Assembly: GCA_019454045.1 (NCBI GenBank)
Contig: SKCR01015027.1
Span: 1 to 64,000 of the forward strand
Direction: 5' to 3'
Origin: Zanthoxylum bungeanum
Lineage: Eukaryota > Streptophyta > Magnoliopsida > Sapindales > Rutaceae
Length of the DNA: 64,000 nucleotides
Shown: piece by piece, positions 11,163-23,264 of the stretch
Position numbering within the stretch: position 1 is the first letter of the stretch
Layout of the letters: each line of letters opens with the position of its first letter
Program-made: the position numbers and the translations under genes
Notes under the pieces: model-generated
What the model was told of the DNA's origin: nothing
Database searches by the model: none
The model's input: the letters and a program-made list of their open reading frames with translations, nothing else

Positions 11163-13159
11163 TAGACTAGTCAAATATGCAGAATTTCATCTAATATATA
11201 AGGAACCATAACTTACAATATCTAAGGCGCTCACTGAGTATCACATGCGGCTGTTTGAAAAACTTGCCTATCATAAATCATAGACATTCTGATAGAAATC
11301 TGTCTGAAACAAAGCCAAGCAAACCCCTCCACGTGTTCTAAGCTCCAAGAACCGTGAATCTTGATTTTATAAGAACAAAATCCTTCCAAGATCAAGTCCA
11401 ACCCTTAAAGAACTTTGCCCTTAAGAACCTTTCTTTATTTCTTTAGAGAATCTTGAACATCGATACAACGCCACAACACTTGCCACACGTTGATAAGCTT
11501 TTGTTCTGTAGAACCAAGGAAGAATCCACTCCCTCAAGATGACACAAATCACTTTGTTTTGTAAAAAAATGTTCTTAGTTAATTCTGAATTACAATGAAT
11601 AATGCCCCTTTAAATAGGTGGCTAACCCTAATTCTACCCAAATATAATAAAACCCTAATAAAATAAACCCAATAAAATATAAAATACTTGAAAATTTCAT
11701 TCATGAGCTTTGTAATAAACCAACACTTAAACAACACATAACATTAAAAAAATATAAAATATAAAAATTGTAGGGATATCTTGCGTCCTCATTTTAACCA
11801 AGAAGAAGTCCAAACTAGACTTTGATTTAAGCTACAAAGTTGTAGATCTATGAGTTCTCTTTCCAATGCAACTTGAATCACCAAACTCGGACATTGGACG
11901 AGAAAGTTACGTCTAAATTATGAAGACTGCGCAAATCCCGCCACTCCTAATGCACCATTCAGAAATAAAGCCCAAAATCAATCAAGGCAACCCATGCACG
12001 TCTAAAACCCATTTCATTCTTGATTTAGACATAATAAAGCTTTCAAAACGTGTCTCATGCATGGACCAAACTCAAGAACCCAATGAATCTTTCAAATCCA
12101 CCAAAATGGCCTAAATACACCAATCTGACAAAGCCATGCAATCAGCCACAACTTCAAGTTAACTTGGCCCAACAAACAGAGCTTATTATGGATCACATCA
12201 CATTCTAATGATTCAATTAAAAAAAAAAATTAACGACGGAGATTGAAACTTGTATTCTCTAAAATTATCCGGACAAAAGTGTTGTTATTATATTAATTTG
12301 TAATATAGTAATAGTTGGATGTCATTTTCCAAGAATGAACTACTCATTGAGCTTCTCAAATGCATTTCGTTTTATATAATGTATATAAGTTTCAAGGAAA
12401 AGTCATGTGAACATAATTGAAATGTCACTAAACTTTTGCATGTAAGCGTTTAAAATTTCGGTCGTTCTTGTCTTGCCCAATCTTTTATTATATTTCATGC
12501 ATGAATTATTATCACTCTCTTCAAATAGTATCATTTCAAAATGTATTCTATTACTTGTGCTAGCATGGTACGTTGATTAAACTAAACCTCATGTAAAACT
12601 ATTGCTGGGAGAATGTTGTTTTGAACATTGGAAATTTATCCCATTCATTTATACTAAGAAACTTCGGCTTAGGACTTGTCGATTTTGCAAACCAACTTGG
12701 CAATTTTCACATTAGGCACTTTCCCAGACCCTGCATATAGCGGGAGCTTTATGGATTGGGTACGACCTTTTACTCAATTGTAGTTATTAGTTCTTGAATT
12801 CTATACTTGTTCTTTTGTCACAATTTATTTTTGTTTATAAACACTTCAGGATCTTTATTGCTTATGTAGTCTTACTGTTAAATTGTAAGTTCTCTTTTAT
12901 GTCAGTATCACAAGCTTATCTGGTTTTGTTCTTAAATACATTTTCTGCCTTTTGTAACTTGAAATTCAACCTTATGGTGTATGTGTATCTGATTTTTCTT
13001 TTCCTTCAGATTTTCAGTTTCCAGGTTGCATTCCGAAGCCATTGACTCCCACACAAGTCTTCCAATGGAGTTCGAAGTTATACACCCATTGTCTTTGAAA
13101 TTGACTACAAGCACCAGCGACAACCAATCTCTATATTCCCAAGATGAGATGAATTGGGT
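11163..13159. other. No gene recognised; AT-rich, probably old retroelement debris
   Basis: Only short open frames without recognisable domains. The part from 11240 to 12200 has the look of LTR sequence (many CAAG/CCAAG strings, AAATAGG then polyadenylation-like AATAAAA runs), but no pair, primer site or duplication was found. A stretch around 12610-12780 has faint coding character that I could not assign. Confidence 0.4.
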
Positions 13160-14250
13160 TATGGCCTAAATATGCGGAAATAAAAATCTTTGTCGATCTT
13201 AAGTTATTTTACCGATTAAACTTAAGGTAAATTTTCTCAAACAATAAATATTACATATATGCAAGTTTCTAATATATAAGTAAATACAAAAATAAACACA
13301 AAAATAAACTTGCGGTAATTAAAGAGTTAGGGCATAGAGAAAATAACACCGTGCGTTTTAGTGGTTCGGCCAATAATGCCTACGTCCACTCACTCAAGCC
13401 GCGCTTGAAGGTTTTCACTATCAATCGAGTTTTTTTACATGACTCACCCGCAACCAAGAGTTTTACACAAGGTTCACTCTAAACCTTTACACTTTTCTAC
13501 GTAGGCTCACTCACGAACCTTTACAATTACCCAAACGATGGGATTTCACAAACCACAAGTGTTTTGAATAAGAAGTTTGTAAACACACTTGGGCACTCAC
13601 AAAGATAAAGAAAATTGTGCGAATTGCTTACCCAAGTGATCTAAGCTCACTACAAATGTAAATAAAGGTGTAGTGTGTGAGCTTGATGTGTGAGTGTATA
13701 TGAATATGAAGGTTTATGAAACACTCTTGTTTTTGCCTTATTGTAAGATGTATGAAGGTTGTGTATGTTAGCAAAAACGAATTGGGGCTCAATTTATAAT
13801 AAAATGCAAAGCAACCTCAACTTGTATGTCTGAGACCGGTATGCCGGTCTCCAGACACTAGTATGTCGGTCTCCAAACACTGGTATGCCGGTCTGGCATG
13901 ATAACGACTCTCAACGGCAATATTACTGTTTTAAAATATATCCGTTAGGCCGGTATGTTAACCGATATGGGGACCGGTTTAGTTCTTGCCGGTTCCAGTA
14001 AGTATCTTTCACTAATAGGCTCACCGGTATGGACACCGGTATATGGACCGGCATGGTCCGTGCCGGTTTGGCTTACCGATATGGTATCCGGTTTGATGCA
14101 TGCCGGTTCCAGTGTGTATGAAATCCCCAGTATGACCGGTATGGCACGTGTATGAAATGTGCCGGTTCCAGAGAGCTTGCAAAACAGAGCATCTCCCCGA
14201 TATGGGGACCGATAAGGGACCGGTATGCCGTTCTCTGTACCAAAAATGCA
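13160..14250. repeat. Retroelement-like leader plus CCGGTATG-rich irregular repeat
   Basis: 13350-13420 carries GTGGTTCGGCCAAT with CCTACGTCCACT nearby, a motif common in plant retroelement non-coding regions. From 13838 to 14240 the word CCGGTATG/GCCGGTTCCAG recurs about every 20-60 bp (e.g. TATGCCGGTCTCCAGACACT, GCCGGTTCCAGTG), an irregular short-unit array. Confidence 0.5.
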
Positions 14251-14392
14251 TATATGAAGTTTTAAGACATTTTGTACATGAGCCTAATGCATATAAGTGA
14301 ATGTGCATGTTTTCTATGAGCTTAGGTACTTGAATAATCAATTCACAATATATTTAGAACCCTAAGCTAAGACTTCTCATAAATTCTTCAAT

Positions 14393-14802
14393 ATGCGTCA
14401 GTCTTCACATTTTTCGCTCTTCACCACCATTGTGCTTCGACATCTTTTTTTAGTGCCTTGCTGTTGTGCGTCAAAGACTTCACGTGTTGACGTCATCAAA
14501 ATCCATTACGCGATTGTGTCGCTTGCAAAAAAAGGTGTTGTGATTGTTAAAGCATCTTCGGACATTGATGGAACAGCACCAACAGATGGTGGCGAGCCCA
14601 GTTCGCTGGTAGCTCTAAAGAAGTTGCATCCATTGACAAACTTCCACTGGAGTCGAAAATGCAGGAAAAGCTGGAGCAGAAAACGAGAATGAAATTGGCA
14701 AAGAAGATAAGGCTTTGAAGAAAGCCGCTTGTTCTGAAACGCAGAATAAGGAAGAAGGGTCGATGGCCACCTTCTAAGGTGAATAAGTTAAAGAATGTAT
14801 GA
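14393..14802 (+). pseudogene. PSRP5: Plastid 50S ribosomal protein 5 (PSRP5/cL37) pseudogene
   Basis: The 3' half clearly encodes the conserved basic tail of PSRP5: KLPLESKMQEKLEQKTRMKL, AKKIRL, and KKGRWPPSKVNKLKNV before TGA at 14800-14802. The N-terminal part from ATG 14393 is in another frame, so at least one frameshift lies near 14615-14623. A premature TGA at 14716-14718 sits where the family has Arg (CGA to TGA, a typical CpG decay), and two further Arg codons are altered just after. No intron interrupts the copy, which would fit retroposition, but no poly-A tail or flanking duplication is evident. The functional protein is a plastid-ribosome-specific subunit; this copy cannot make it. 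Confidence 0.85.
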
Positions 14803-15641
14803 CATTTGCCTCATGTTTGATCCTGACCCTTTGGATGACTCAGGTCATTTCTATTATTTGTTTTTGCAAATTCGGATTAAATTATCTCTGTCGATGTCTT
14901 GTGAGTACCTCAGTGGATTTATTATTCATCAATCTAATTCAAAATCGAATGATAAAATTGTGCCATTTGTTTATCTGTAACTTAAGAACTGATCTTGAGT
15001 TGTATGCAAAACCATTATTGAGGCATTCACTTATTTGTGTTGAGCTTAAATCTATACAAAAGATTAAAATCATATTAAAAGTACTTTATTAATGTTAAAA
15101 TTATTTGAAATTTCTTGATAATAATTTCAAAAGCGTTAGTTAAGTAACACTTCAAAAGTGACAGTCCAATCAATCATGTAAAGGAGTTGATGAATCAATT
15201 AAGAAATTCAATCTAAGCAAAGCTGACTTTAAGCAAGAACTGAAATGCACAAGTAATAAATCAAGTGTACTGAAACAACATTGATGAAGGATTCTCTTGT
15301 ATTTAACATGAAATCATCAAGTGAAAGATGTTGCAACTCTTTGAAAAGCAGATGCCACAATCAAGCGAAGTCAAAGCAGAGAAGGTCCTCTCACCATCTG
15401 ATTTTTAATAGGAAGAACACGAGCTGCATATAATGTCTACAAATTCTGCAGAAAAATTAATGGCCTTGTTCCAGATGCTGCACAGAAGGTTGGCCTGTAT
15501 CTTCTTTAGAACCCTGGACATTCTGTAAACAAATGGCAAAACATATTGCAAGTGAAAGCAAGAACCATGGGGAAATTACACTTTCCTTTTTCATATCTTT
15601 GTTGTTCGATCCGTTATTTCAATAGTAGCTACAATCAAGAT
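14803..15641. other. No gene recognised
   Basis: AT-rich sequence between the PSRP5 relic and the LRR end of the resistance-gene pseudogene. It may include the 3' part of that gene (15400-15640), but I could not extend the LRR frame with confidence. Confidence 0.4.
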
Positions 15642-17199
15642 TCAAGCATGTAATGTAATTACTGGACAACTCACATTCTCGGTGAACAGAGCATTTGGCT
15701 CATCGATACAGTCCTCCAGAATGATTTGATCCATCAGCTTATCAGTTGAAGACTTCAATTTAGAGCAGAAGCTTGTGAGTTGTGGTAGATACTCGAGTTT
15801 AAGTGAACGTAATTGACCGAGTTCTATATTATCAATCACTTTTAAGCCATTGATGGTGGATAAGTCTTATTTTTCTGTGATAAAAACCTCTTCCATATTC
15901 AGGCATGCAATAACGTCAATGGATTCAAGTTGTTGAAGGCCTATAGCAATATGCAACAAGAATACATTTTTCAACTGTCTGCACCTTTCCAACCTTTATC
16001 ATCCTCAATTTGGAAAAAAGACACAGTGAGCTGACTGCGAGATATGTTCTTCAGGTTCATTAAATCTTTGAGAATTAATGACTCCAAGAGCAGGAATGCA
16101 TTGCTTTTCAGGCACTCCATTGAATCAACTGAACAATGCACAAAAGGTTGGGATTATTTCGAACCCTGAGATGCTTCAATTGTGGAAAGCCTTCTCTGTC
16201 TAAATTCATGAACATTCATCATATCCTGCAATCCAACTAAGCATAGGTCTTCAATTCCCTGCAATTGCATGATATGCCCCTCCTTCAAATTAATGTTGGG
16301 TTTCAGTGCTTGTTACAGTTTGAATTTTCTCGAACACTTGAATGGTTGATCATTCCAAGTCCGCCATTGATCTATCACGATTTTGTACCTTTCCAGGTTT
16401 TTTGAAGAACAAGTCCCTTGGTAGAGTATTGACATCTTTGAAGTGTATTTCTAAACAGGTGAGCTTAGACAAATGCTTCAACTCATCAAGGCTAGCATTC
16501 CTTCTTTCTGTTTTGAGCCCTTCAATCAACTCCCAATAAACAAAGCTATCATCCAAATAAAATTCTTCTAAATTGGATAACATTTGGTGGAATAACTTCT
16601 AGTTTGTGACATTTTCTCAAATCAAGCAACCTCAACTGAGTCAATCGACCTACTTCTACAGGCAACTGCTTAATATCAGAACCGAATAAGCAAAGGATTT
16701 CCAGTTTCTTCAAGTCTCCGATTAGAGCCGTGTCTTCCAGCTTGCAAAAATACAAACACAATGTACAAAGGTTTGTTGGGAGACCAAGTGTTGAAGGCAA
16801 CAACAATAACTGCATACGAGTCAAGACCAACACTCGTCTATCATCCTGGAGAAAAATTCTTCAGGAGTTTTTAATGAAGAAGCACAAATTGAGAGAAATT
16901 TCAGTTGCGAGCAGTCCAAGATTACAGGAAGTTCATTAATCTTATCATGATCTAAGACGATGGGAGAGAAAATTTTCAGTAGATTCTCATCTGCACATCT
17001 CCATTGATCAAACAACTCATTTCTCATCGAAAATACATGTTGTTCTCTAGATGCAAGCCATATGGCAACATCATGCATAGCGAAGCATTCATGGGAAATA
17101 CTGTCAAGCAACATACAAGAAGCTTTGAGTTTATAGACCACTGTGCGTACTCGAGCTTGTGCTTCTTCCGTCTTATTGATGACTTCAAATAAACCCAAA
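15642..17199 (-). pseudogene. CC-NB-LRR resistance-gene pseudogene, fragment 3 (ARC2 to LRR)
   Basis: Third piece of a split gene. It starts at 17199 with the target duplication, directly continuing the frame of fragment 2. It shows the end of the ARC2 domain, the MHD motif (MHDV, 17070-17078), then CSQLKFL and LRRs (LGLPTNLCTLCLYFCKLEDT, DLKKLEILCLFGSDIKQLP, LTQLRLLDLRKCHKLEVIPP) and a distal repeat at 15642-15839 (LGQLRSLKLEYLPQLTSF). The type matches the RPS2/RPS5-like CNL class. Frameshifts occur near 16830 and 16575, and frames are broken between 16350 and 15840. An apparent start at 17219 lies in the neighbouring LTR and is not a real start. Confidence 0.9.
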
Positions 17200-17596
17200 T
17201 GTTGTGATTCTCTGATCACTTTAGAATGTGTTTCAGGAAAAACCGAAATTTTTTCTATTACTTACAAGAATAGAATACAAATAAGTGTTTAAACTTACAA
17301 AATAAAAAACCTCAATACACTCTCTCTTTACACACACTTTGGGATGCCTTACAACTAAATTAGAGCTCCCTTTTATAGGGCAAAAACGTGTGCTACAGTA
17401 CCACACGTTTTTGCCAACTCCATCCCTAAAATCATGGCAGACACACCTAAAGTTTGTTGTTTGGTTGCTCCATTTTCAACTCCACCTAAAGTTGGCTTGG
17501 AGGCTTCTCATCATTGCATGGCTATGGCTTGGCAGTTTGTTGATGCTTGCTGGAAAAGATGTTATTGTGCATGTCTCATGCATGCTAGTTCTTACA
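17200..17596 (-). repeat. Copia-1 3' LTR
   Basis: Matches 28437-28840 along its length, with roughly one difference per 11-12 bases in the first 110 bp. A TATAAAAG box lies at 17370-17377 (minus), directly preceded on that strand by a perfect 14-bp inverted repeat. Confidence 0.95.
17370..17415 (-). promoter_or_regulatory. Copia-1 LTR promoter: TATA box with ACGTG palindrome
   Basis: Arms 17379-17392 (GGCAAAAACGTGTG) and 17402-17415 (CACACGTTTTTGCC) are perfect complements around a 9-nt loop, next to TATAAAAG. Each arm carries an ACGTG core, the core of ABRE/G-box bZIP sites. The other LTR keeps 13 of 14 bp (28617-28629 with 28639-28651). Binding is inferred, not shown. Confidence 0.6.
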
Positions 17597-17629
17597 ATTT
17601 TCCCCCTCCAACTGCATTTGAAACAATCA

Positions 17630-18425
17630 TCATCTGACAGCTATCCCGGCTATGTCTCTGCACAGCTCTAGCTTGTCCCGAGTAACCACCTTTGTTAACA
17701 TGTCGGCTGGATTCTCATCGGTATGGATATTCACTAGTCTCAGCAGTTGTTGATCCATTAATTCGCGTATCCAATGATAGCGAATATCGATGTGCTTCGT
17801 CCGGGAATGATACATTGAGTTCTTGCTCAAGTCCAGAGCACTCTGACTGTCACGATGTATCTTGTATTTTGTCTTGCTTGATCCCTAACTCTTGGAGAAA
17901 ACGCTTTAGCCACAACATTTCCTTTCCTGCTTCAGCTATAGCAATGTACTCAGCTTCTGTTGTGGATAATGAAATACACCTCTGCAATCTTGACTGCCAT
18001 GATACAGCTCCCCCTGCAAAAGTGTAGATGAAACCTGATGTAGATTTCCTACCATCAAGATCTCATGCCATATCTGAATCTGTATAGCCTTCCAAGATTG
18101 GATCAGCTCCCCCATAGCACAGACGAAACTTCGATGTACCCTTGAGGTACCTGAGAATCCATTTGACTGCCTCTCAGTGTTGCTTTCCAGTGTTAGAGAG
18201 AAAACGGCTCACTACACCCACTGCGTGTGCAATAGCTGGCCTGGTACATACCATTGCATACATAAGGCTTCCAACAGCTGAAGAATATGGTATTGATGAC
18301 ATCTCGTCTATCTCTTTCTTGGATGAGGGGCACGAACTCTTGCTCAGTTTGAAATGGTGCGCTAGCGGAACGCTGACTGGTTTGGCTTTCTGTATATCGA
18401 ACCTTCTGATTATCCGTTCAATATA
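17630..18425 (-). pseudogene. Copia-1 pol, C-terminal RT and RNase H (degenerate)
   Basis: Continues the RT from 22145 across the solo-LTR insertion. It shows PYSSAVGSLMYAMVCTRP and then RNase H features (DGRKSTSGF, STTEAEY around 17950-18050, and SRTKHIDIRYHWIRE at about 17790). Stops and frameshifts interrupt the frame, including one near 18060, so no polyprotein can be made. Confidence 0.85.
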
Positions 18426-19141
18426 TGTAACATCCCGCTTAGGCCAGGATGCTACCGGCAGGAGACAGGCTAATCCAGCCTCCATAAGCCTCTGACTTCG
18501 ACGAAAATTCGGCATGGCTTGTGCTAAAAGTCATGCAACCTAGATCAAAGTCCAGCACCTCAAACATCCTATAGGGCCCAGACACATAACATAATACTAA
18601 AATAACAAACTCAAGACATTACACAATTGGGCTCCATGCCCGAAAATGCGTATAAACAAAAACTTTTACAATTAACTTATACAATTCAATTCTCTATAAC
18701 TAAACTTATACAACTTGACTCTGATACTCCCAAGACCTGGTGACTGGCTGACTGCAACGCTGCTATCCGGCTCCTCAAGCTCTGGTGTCTGTGGTTGACC
18801 GTTCAGGTCACCAACCTGTAAAACTCAAAACACTGTTGGGTTGTGAGTCATAAGACTCAGTAAGTAACTATGTTCATTCCTTGAGCGTCAACAAACAAGT
18901 CTGTTTCTTATTTACAATCAACATCCATAATATACTTATTAAGTTCCTATATCTCTAATCATCAAAATAAATTCCATTACGCTTCTGCTGCACTACTCTG
19001 ATATCTCTCTACTTCCCTGTACACTTAATGCTAGACTAGATTAGGTATTCATTATAACTTTCTTTCCTTTATACTTTTGAAATATCATCAAATCGGTATA
19101 ATAATAAAAATATTCTTTCTATTTAACATTCATCAATTGTG

Positions 19142-19158
19142 TATATATATATATATAT
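19142..19158. repeat. (TA)n microsatellite
   Basis: Alternating TA run inside the Tekay-like solo LTR, followed by GCATATGCAG. Confidence 0.8.
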
Positions 19159-19572
19159 GCATATGCAGTCATGTTATCACGCACTATTATTCATCACATA
19201 TAAATGTAATGATGCTATCAAGCATTGATATCAGCTAATGCATCTCAAATGATTACTAGAATATATGAGACATGTATACTTGTAAACTATACTTTACTTT
19301 AACATGTTATGCCTTTAGAAAATGTTTTCTGAAACCCTTTCTGAATAACTCTTTTCTGAAAGTTTCTTTCTGAAAACTCTTTACTGAAAACTTTACTTGA
19401 AAACTGGTTTTTGCTTTAAAATTCTGAATCTCTTATAAAACTGTTGTTTCTGGAAACTATTTCTAAAACCTATTTTCCGAAAACTGTTTACTAAAATATG
19501 ACTTTTGAAAACTATATACTGATGATATGAAAACTGTGTACTGAAGATCTGAAAACTGAAAACCGAAAACCG

Positions 19573-19755
19573 ATGATACTCGATGCCCAGGACAACAGCT
19601 CAACTGCGGCATCTCTGAAAACTGATGGTACTCGATGCCCAGGACAACAGCTCAACTGCGGCATCTCTGAGGGTGGTGGTGCCCTACGTCTAGGACAACA
19701 GCTCAACTGGCAACGTATAGCTCTACACCTAGGACAACAGCTCAACTGGCAGTGT
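19573..19755. repeat. Short tandem array in the solo LTR
   Basis: Four copies of AGGACAACAGCTCAACTG at roughly 40-52 bp spacing. The first two full units (about 52 bp, ACTCGATGCCCAGGACAACA...) are nearly identical; the last two are diverged. Apparent Cys-rich open frames on either strand here come from the array. Confidence 0.85.
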
Positions 19756-22144
19756 AGCCACCACTAGAACTGGGGGTGCGGATCAATGCTACCGCCCAAG
19801 CTCTAAACTAGGGACCAAGTACACGATCTTAAGCCGCCATCCTGGCCCTACATGTGCACATGTTCTCTGTATCCGTCAATTCCAACTGTAATAGTTACAT
19901 ACTGGGGTGAGGTTTTACCTCATGCCCCGAAAAACATAAAACCATAATCTGTATCTCAAAACTGTAAGAACATTTTCTGAAATACATTTCCTTTAAAAAC
20001 GTTTGAAATTATTCTTTAAAACACCTTGAGTTTCAAAAACATTCTTAGCTTTAACCCATCTTCTGAAAATCATAACATACAAATATGCATATGCATTTTC
20101 TTATACTTTCTCTTACTCTAACTGTACTTTATTATGTGCTTATCTTAATTTATCATACATGTACATGCATTCTTCATGCATACTCATAAACTAATAACAT
20201 ATGAATTCTAATCTTTTCATGTTCCCATCTATAATTATCCTATAATCTATATGCTCGGAATATCATTAGTATACTTTGCACACACTCAGACATACTTAAT
20301 TAATATACATTCATACCACCAAAGATTTACATAAGCGAAGACTTCTCATTCAAATTACCAATTCATATTTATACTTAAATTTACCCATACTCAACTTTTG
20401 CTGCAATACTTGGCCATATTTCATCAGTTATGCACACTTCTTAACATCACTAAGTTTAACTTAATTCTGTAGTTTATAAAATTTTACTAATTTATTCATT
20501 TGCATCACTTAATAATCTTTCCTAATCATACACTAGCATCCATCTCAGCACATAGGTTTACTCAATTACTTCCCAAAATTACTAGTTTATACTTTACCTT
20601 TATACATTACCTTCATGCTTTACCCTTCCGGTTCTTACATTGGTACAAATCAATCTTAAATCATAATTCATAATTCATATACTTACTCACATCACAGTCT
20701 AGCTTATATGCATTTTCAACCCAGAGTCTTGTAAGTACAATTATGTCATCATTTTCTCGCACATTTTCCATTCCCATATTTTTGTATGGAGGTACATTTA
20801 CTTATCATGCTCTTCACTGCATTCTTTTATACATATTCATCCCATTACCCTAGGGTGTTTTTACAACAACCCCCAATCCCAAATAAACCTACTGTTATTA
20901 CCTTTGTTTCTTTACTTCTATTACTTCTTCTGCTTCTTCTGTATTCATTATAATATCTATTACTACTACTTCATCTACCACTACCATATGTAAATGTTTC
21001 TATAAATCCCAAATTTTCATTTCTAGTCCATGATTCAGACTGTCATTAGCATATACAAATCTCATATATAATATATAACATATATATACAACACGCATCC
21101 AAAAATCCGCAAACTCACACATTACCCAATTATAGACACATCCGCTCTTTAATTTCAATTATTTGAATTACATTAGAACTTATAACGTACATATAATACT
21201 CATTCATTTATTCACTTATTCAGGCTTTACTTTCAAATTCTTAATAACTATTGCCCATATTTCTCACTATTTTTACTTATATTAACATCACAGCTACTGG
21301 TGTTATTACTTAAATTTCAGTTATAAGGGCATATGCCTACATAATTCTCTTCCCAAATTTCTCCAATTCTTAATGCCTTGCCGATTTCCCCCAACTCTTT
21401 AATCTTTCAAGTTTCTATCAATTACTTACATAAAACCAAATTTAATTTACCTTAATATACTCATAAATGATCTTATTCATTTAATTACTCAACTTCCTTA
21501 ACAAAACTAAACCCATGAGAAACAATTAAACCCAAGGAATTCATCGTCATAGATTACTTACTTATTTTCTGCCCCTACACTCTCTGTCTCCCTGCTCTCT
21601 TTCGCTGCTTTCTCTCTCTTTATCTCGGTTTTTCCTCATCTCTCTCCGTTTCCCTTCATTTTCTCGGCTCTTCTTCATTTTCTCCCTCTGGTTTCTCTCG
21701 ATCTTTCTTCCATTTTCTTTTCTTTTCTTTTTTTTTTCTTATGCCGTCTCTCTCTTTCTGCCTTCGATTTCTTCTGATTTTTGTTTGCTGTGTGCATGAG
21801 TGCTGTGACGGTATGCGTGTGTATTTGCTGTATTTTTACAGTAATATGCGTGTGTATTTGCTGTTTTAATTAACTAAAGTGTGTGTGTGGTGATTAATTA
21901 ATTAAATGTGTGTGTATGATAATGTGCCACGTGTGTATGTAATTAAATATCTAAGATTTTATTTTATCTTCATTCTATTTACTAAATTCCAATTTTAACC
22001 TTTCAAATTAATTATTAATATCTTTTTAACCCATCTTTTGTAATAATTCCCATATTACTGTAAAAATAAATCTCGTACTCGGACCCGGCCTCACAAACGA
22101 ACTTAAAATTATGCAATCACACTAAAATAACCCGGGATGTTACA

Positions 22145-22615
22145 ATATACCTCTCCTGTGAAAGCCACAACTTCTTGTTCTGTCTGTCACGAACAATCTT
22201 CATTCCCAAAATCTGTTGAGCTGGTCCTAAGTCTTTCATGTCGAAAGACTTAAAGATTTCCTTCTTCAGCTGGCTGATCTTCGCTGCTTCTTGTCCAACA
22301 ATCAACATGTCGTCCACATATAGTAGAAGAGCAACGGAATTTCCATCTGGAAACCTCTGGATGTATACACACTGATCTACTGCAATTCTTTTGTAGTCTT
22401 GACCCACCATGAATGAGTTAAACTTCTTGTACCACTGCCTCGGTGCTTGATTGAGCCCGTACAAGCTCTTTTTTCTGCTTGCAAATAAGGTTTTCTTTTC
22501 CTGAAACCTTGAATCCTTCTGGCTGCTCCATGTAGATTTCTTCATTCACATCACCATGAAGAAATGTTGTCTTGACATCCATTTGTTCAAGCTCCAAGTT
22601 CAAACTGGCTACCAA
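22145..22615 (-). pseudogene. Copia-1 pol, reverse transcriptase part (interrupted)
   Basis: Shows MDVKTTFLHGDV, the YGLNQAPRQWYKKF motif and the catalytic YVDDM (22306-22320), then LSQERYI, where the 3.7-kb solo LTR begins. A frame change near 22500 separates the first part from the YVDD part. 22616-23264 holds degraded IN-RT linker sequence with no long frame. Confidence 0.9.
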
Positions 22616-23264
22616 TCCTAGGATAACTCAGATTGAAGCCATCTTTACCACTGGTGAAAAATCTCATCAAAGTCAATTCTCTTTTTCTGTAGGAATCATT
22701 TGACTACTAGTCGACCTTTGTGTTTCACCACATTTTCGCTGCCATCTTTCTTGAGCTTGAACACCCACTTGTTCTTCAGTGCCTTCATTCCATGTGGGAG
22801 CTTGACTATCTCATAAGTGTTATTTTTCTATAATGATTCCATTTTATCCTGCATTGCGTGCAACCATTTGTCTTTGTCTTTATGAGATACAGCTTCGTTC
22901 GTTGAAGGTTTCTGGCTCCCCCTCGTTAGTAAGCAGAATGTATTCTAATCTTGAGTATCTGAATGATGGAATCCGGCCTCGCTCAGATCTTCGTACTGGA
23001 GGTTCACTGGTTTATAGTTGTCTGTTGTCATCCTGATCTATGGATGATCATGTAGCCTCTGATGGAGCAAGTTGCAGCTCCCACTGCTCAACATCACCTT
23101 CCTCCTCCGGTTCTGTTCTGGTATGTCTTGCACCCCATCATCATATGTGGCCACTCATGTTGGTGCTGGGGTTGTGTCTGGATTTGCATCATCTTTGTTG
23201 GCACTGGATTTAGAAGACATATTGGGCTTTTCAATGTCTTCTATTGTTTGGTCTTTGAGAAACA

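Larger units (their letters stand above)
18426..22144 (-). mobile_element. Solo LTR, Tekay/Del-like Ty3/gypsy, 3719 bp, inside copia-1
   Basis: Ends TGTAACATCCCG...CGGGATGTTACA, flanked by the 5-bp duplication ATATA (18421-18425 and 22145-22149). No internal proteins and no second LTR, so it is a solo LTR left by LTR-LTR recombination. The minus orientation is suggested by the TGTAACATCCCGGGTTATTT start with GAGGCCGGGTCCGAG, typical of Del-type LTRs. It interrupts the copia-1 RT codons; the RT frame is continuous when it is removed with one ATATA. CT-rich tracts occur at 21580-21770. Confidence 0.93.

Noticed and set aside
12590..13140. Possible gene relic with faint coding character
   Set aside because: No frame longer than about 80 codons and no recognised motif in any frame.
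17004..17219. Open frame beginning at 17219 as a possible gene start for the LRR piece
   Set aside because: Its first codons lie in the copia-1 LTR and target duplication; the frame really enters from fragment 2 across the empty site.
19512..19767. Cys-rich small peptide frames on both strands
   Set aside because: They are translations of the short tandem array in the solo LTR (repeated AGGACAACAGCTCAACTG), in both directions.
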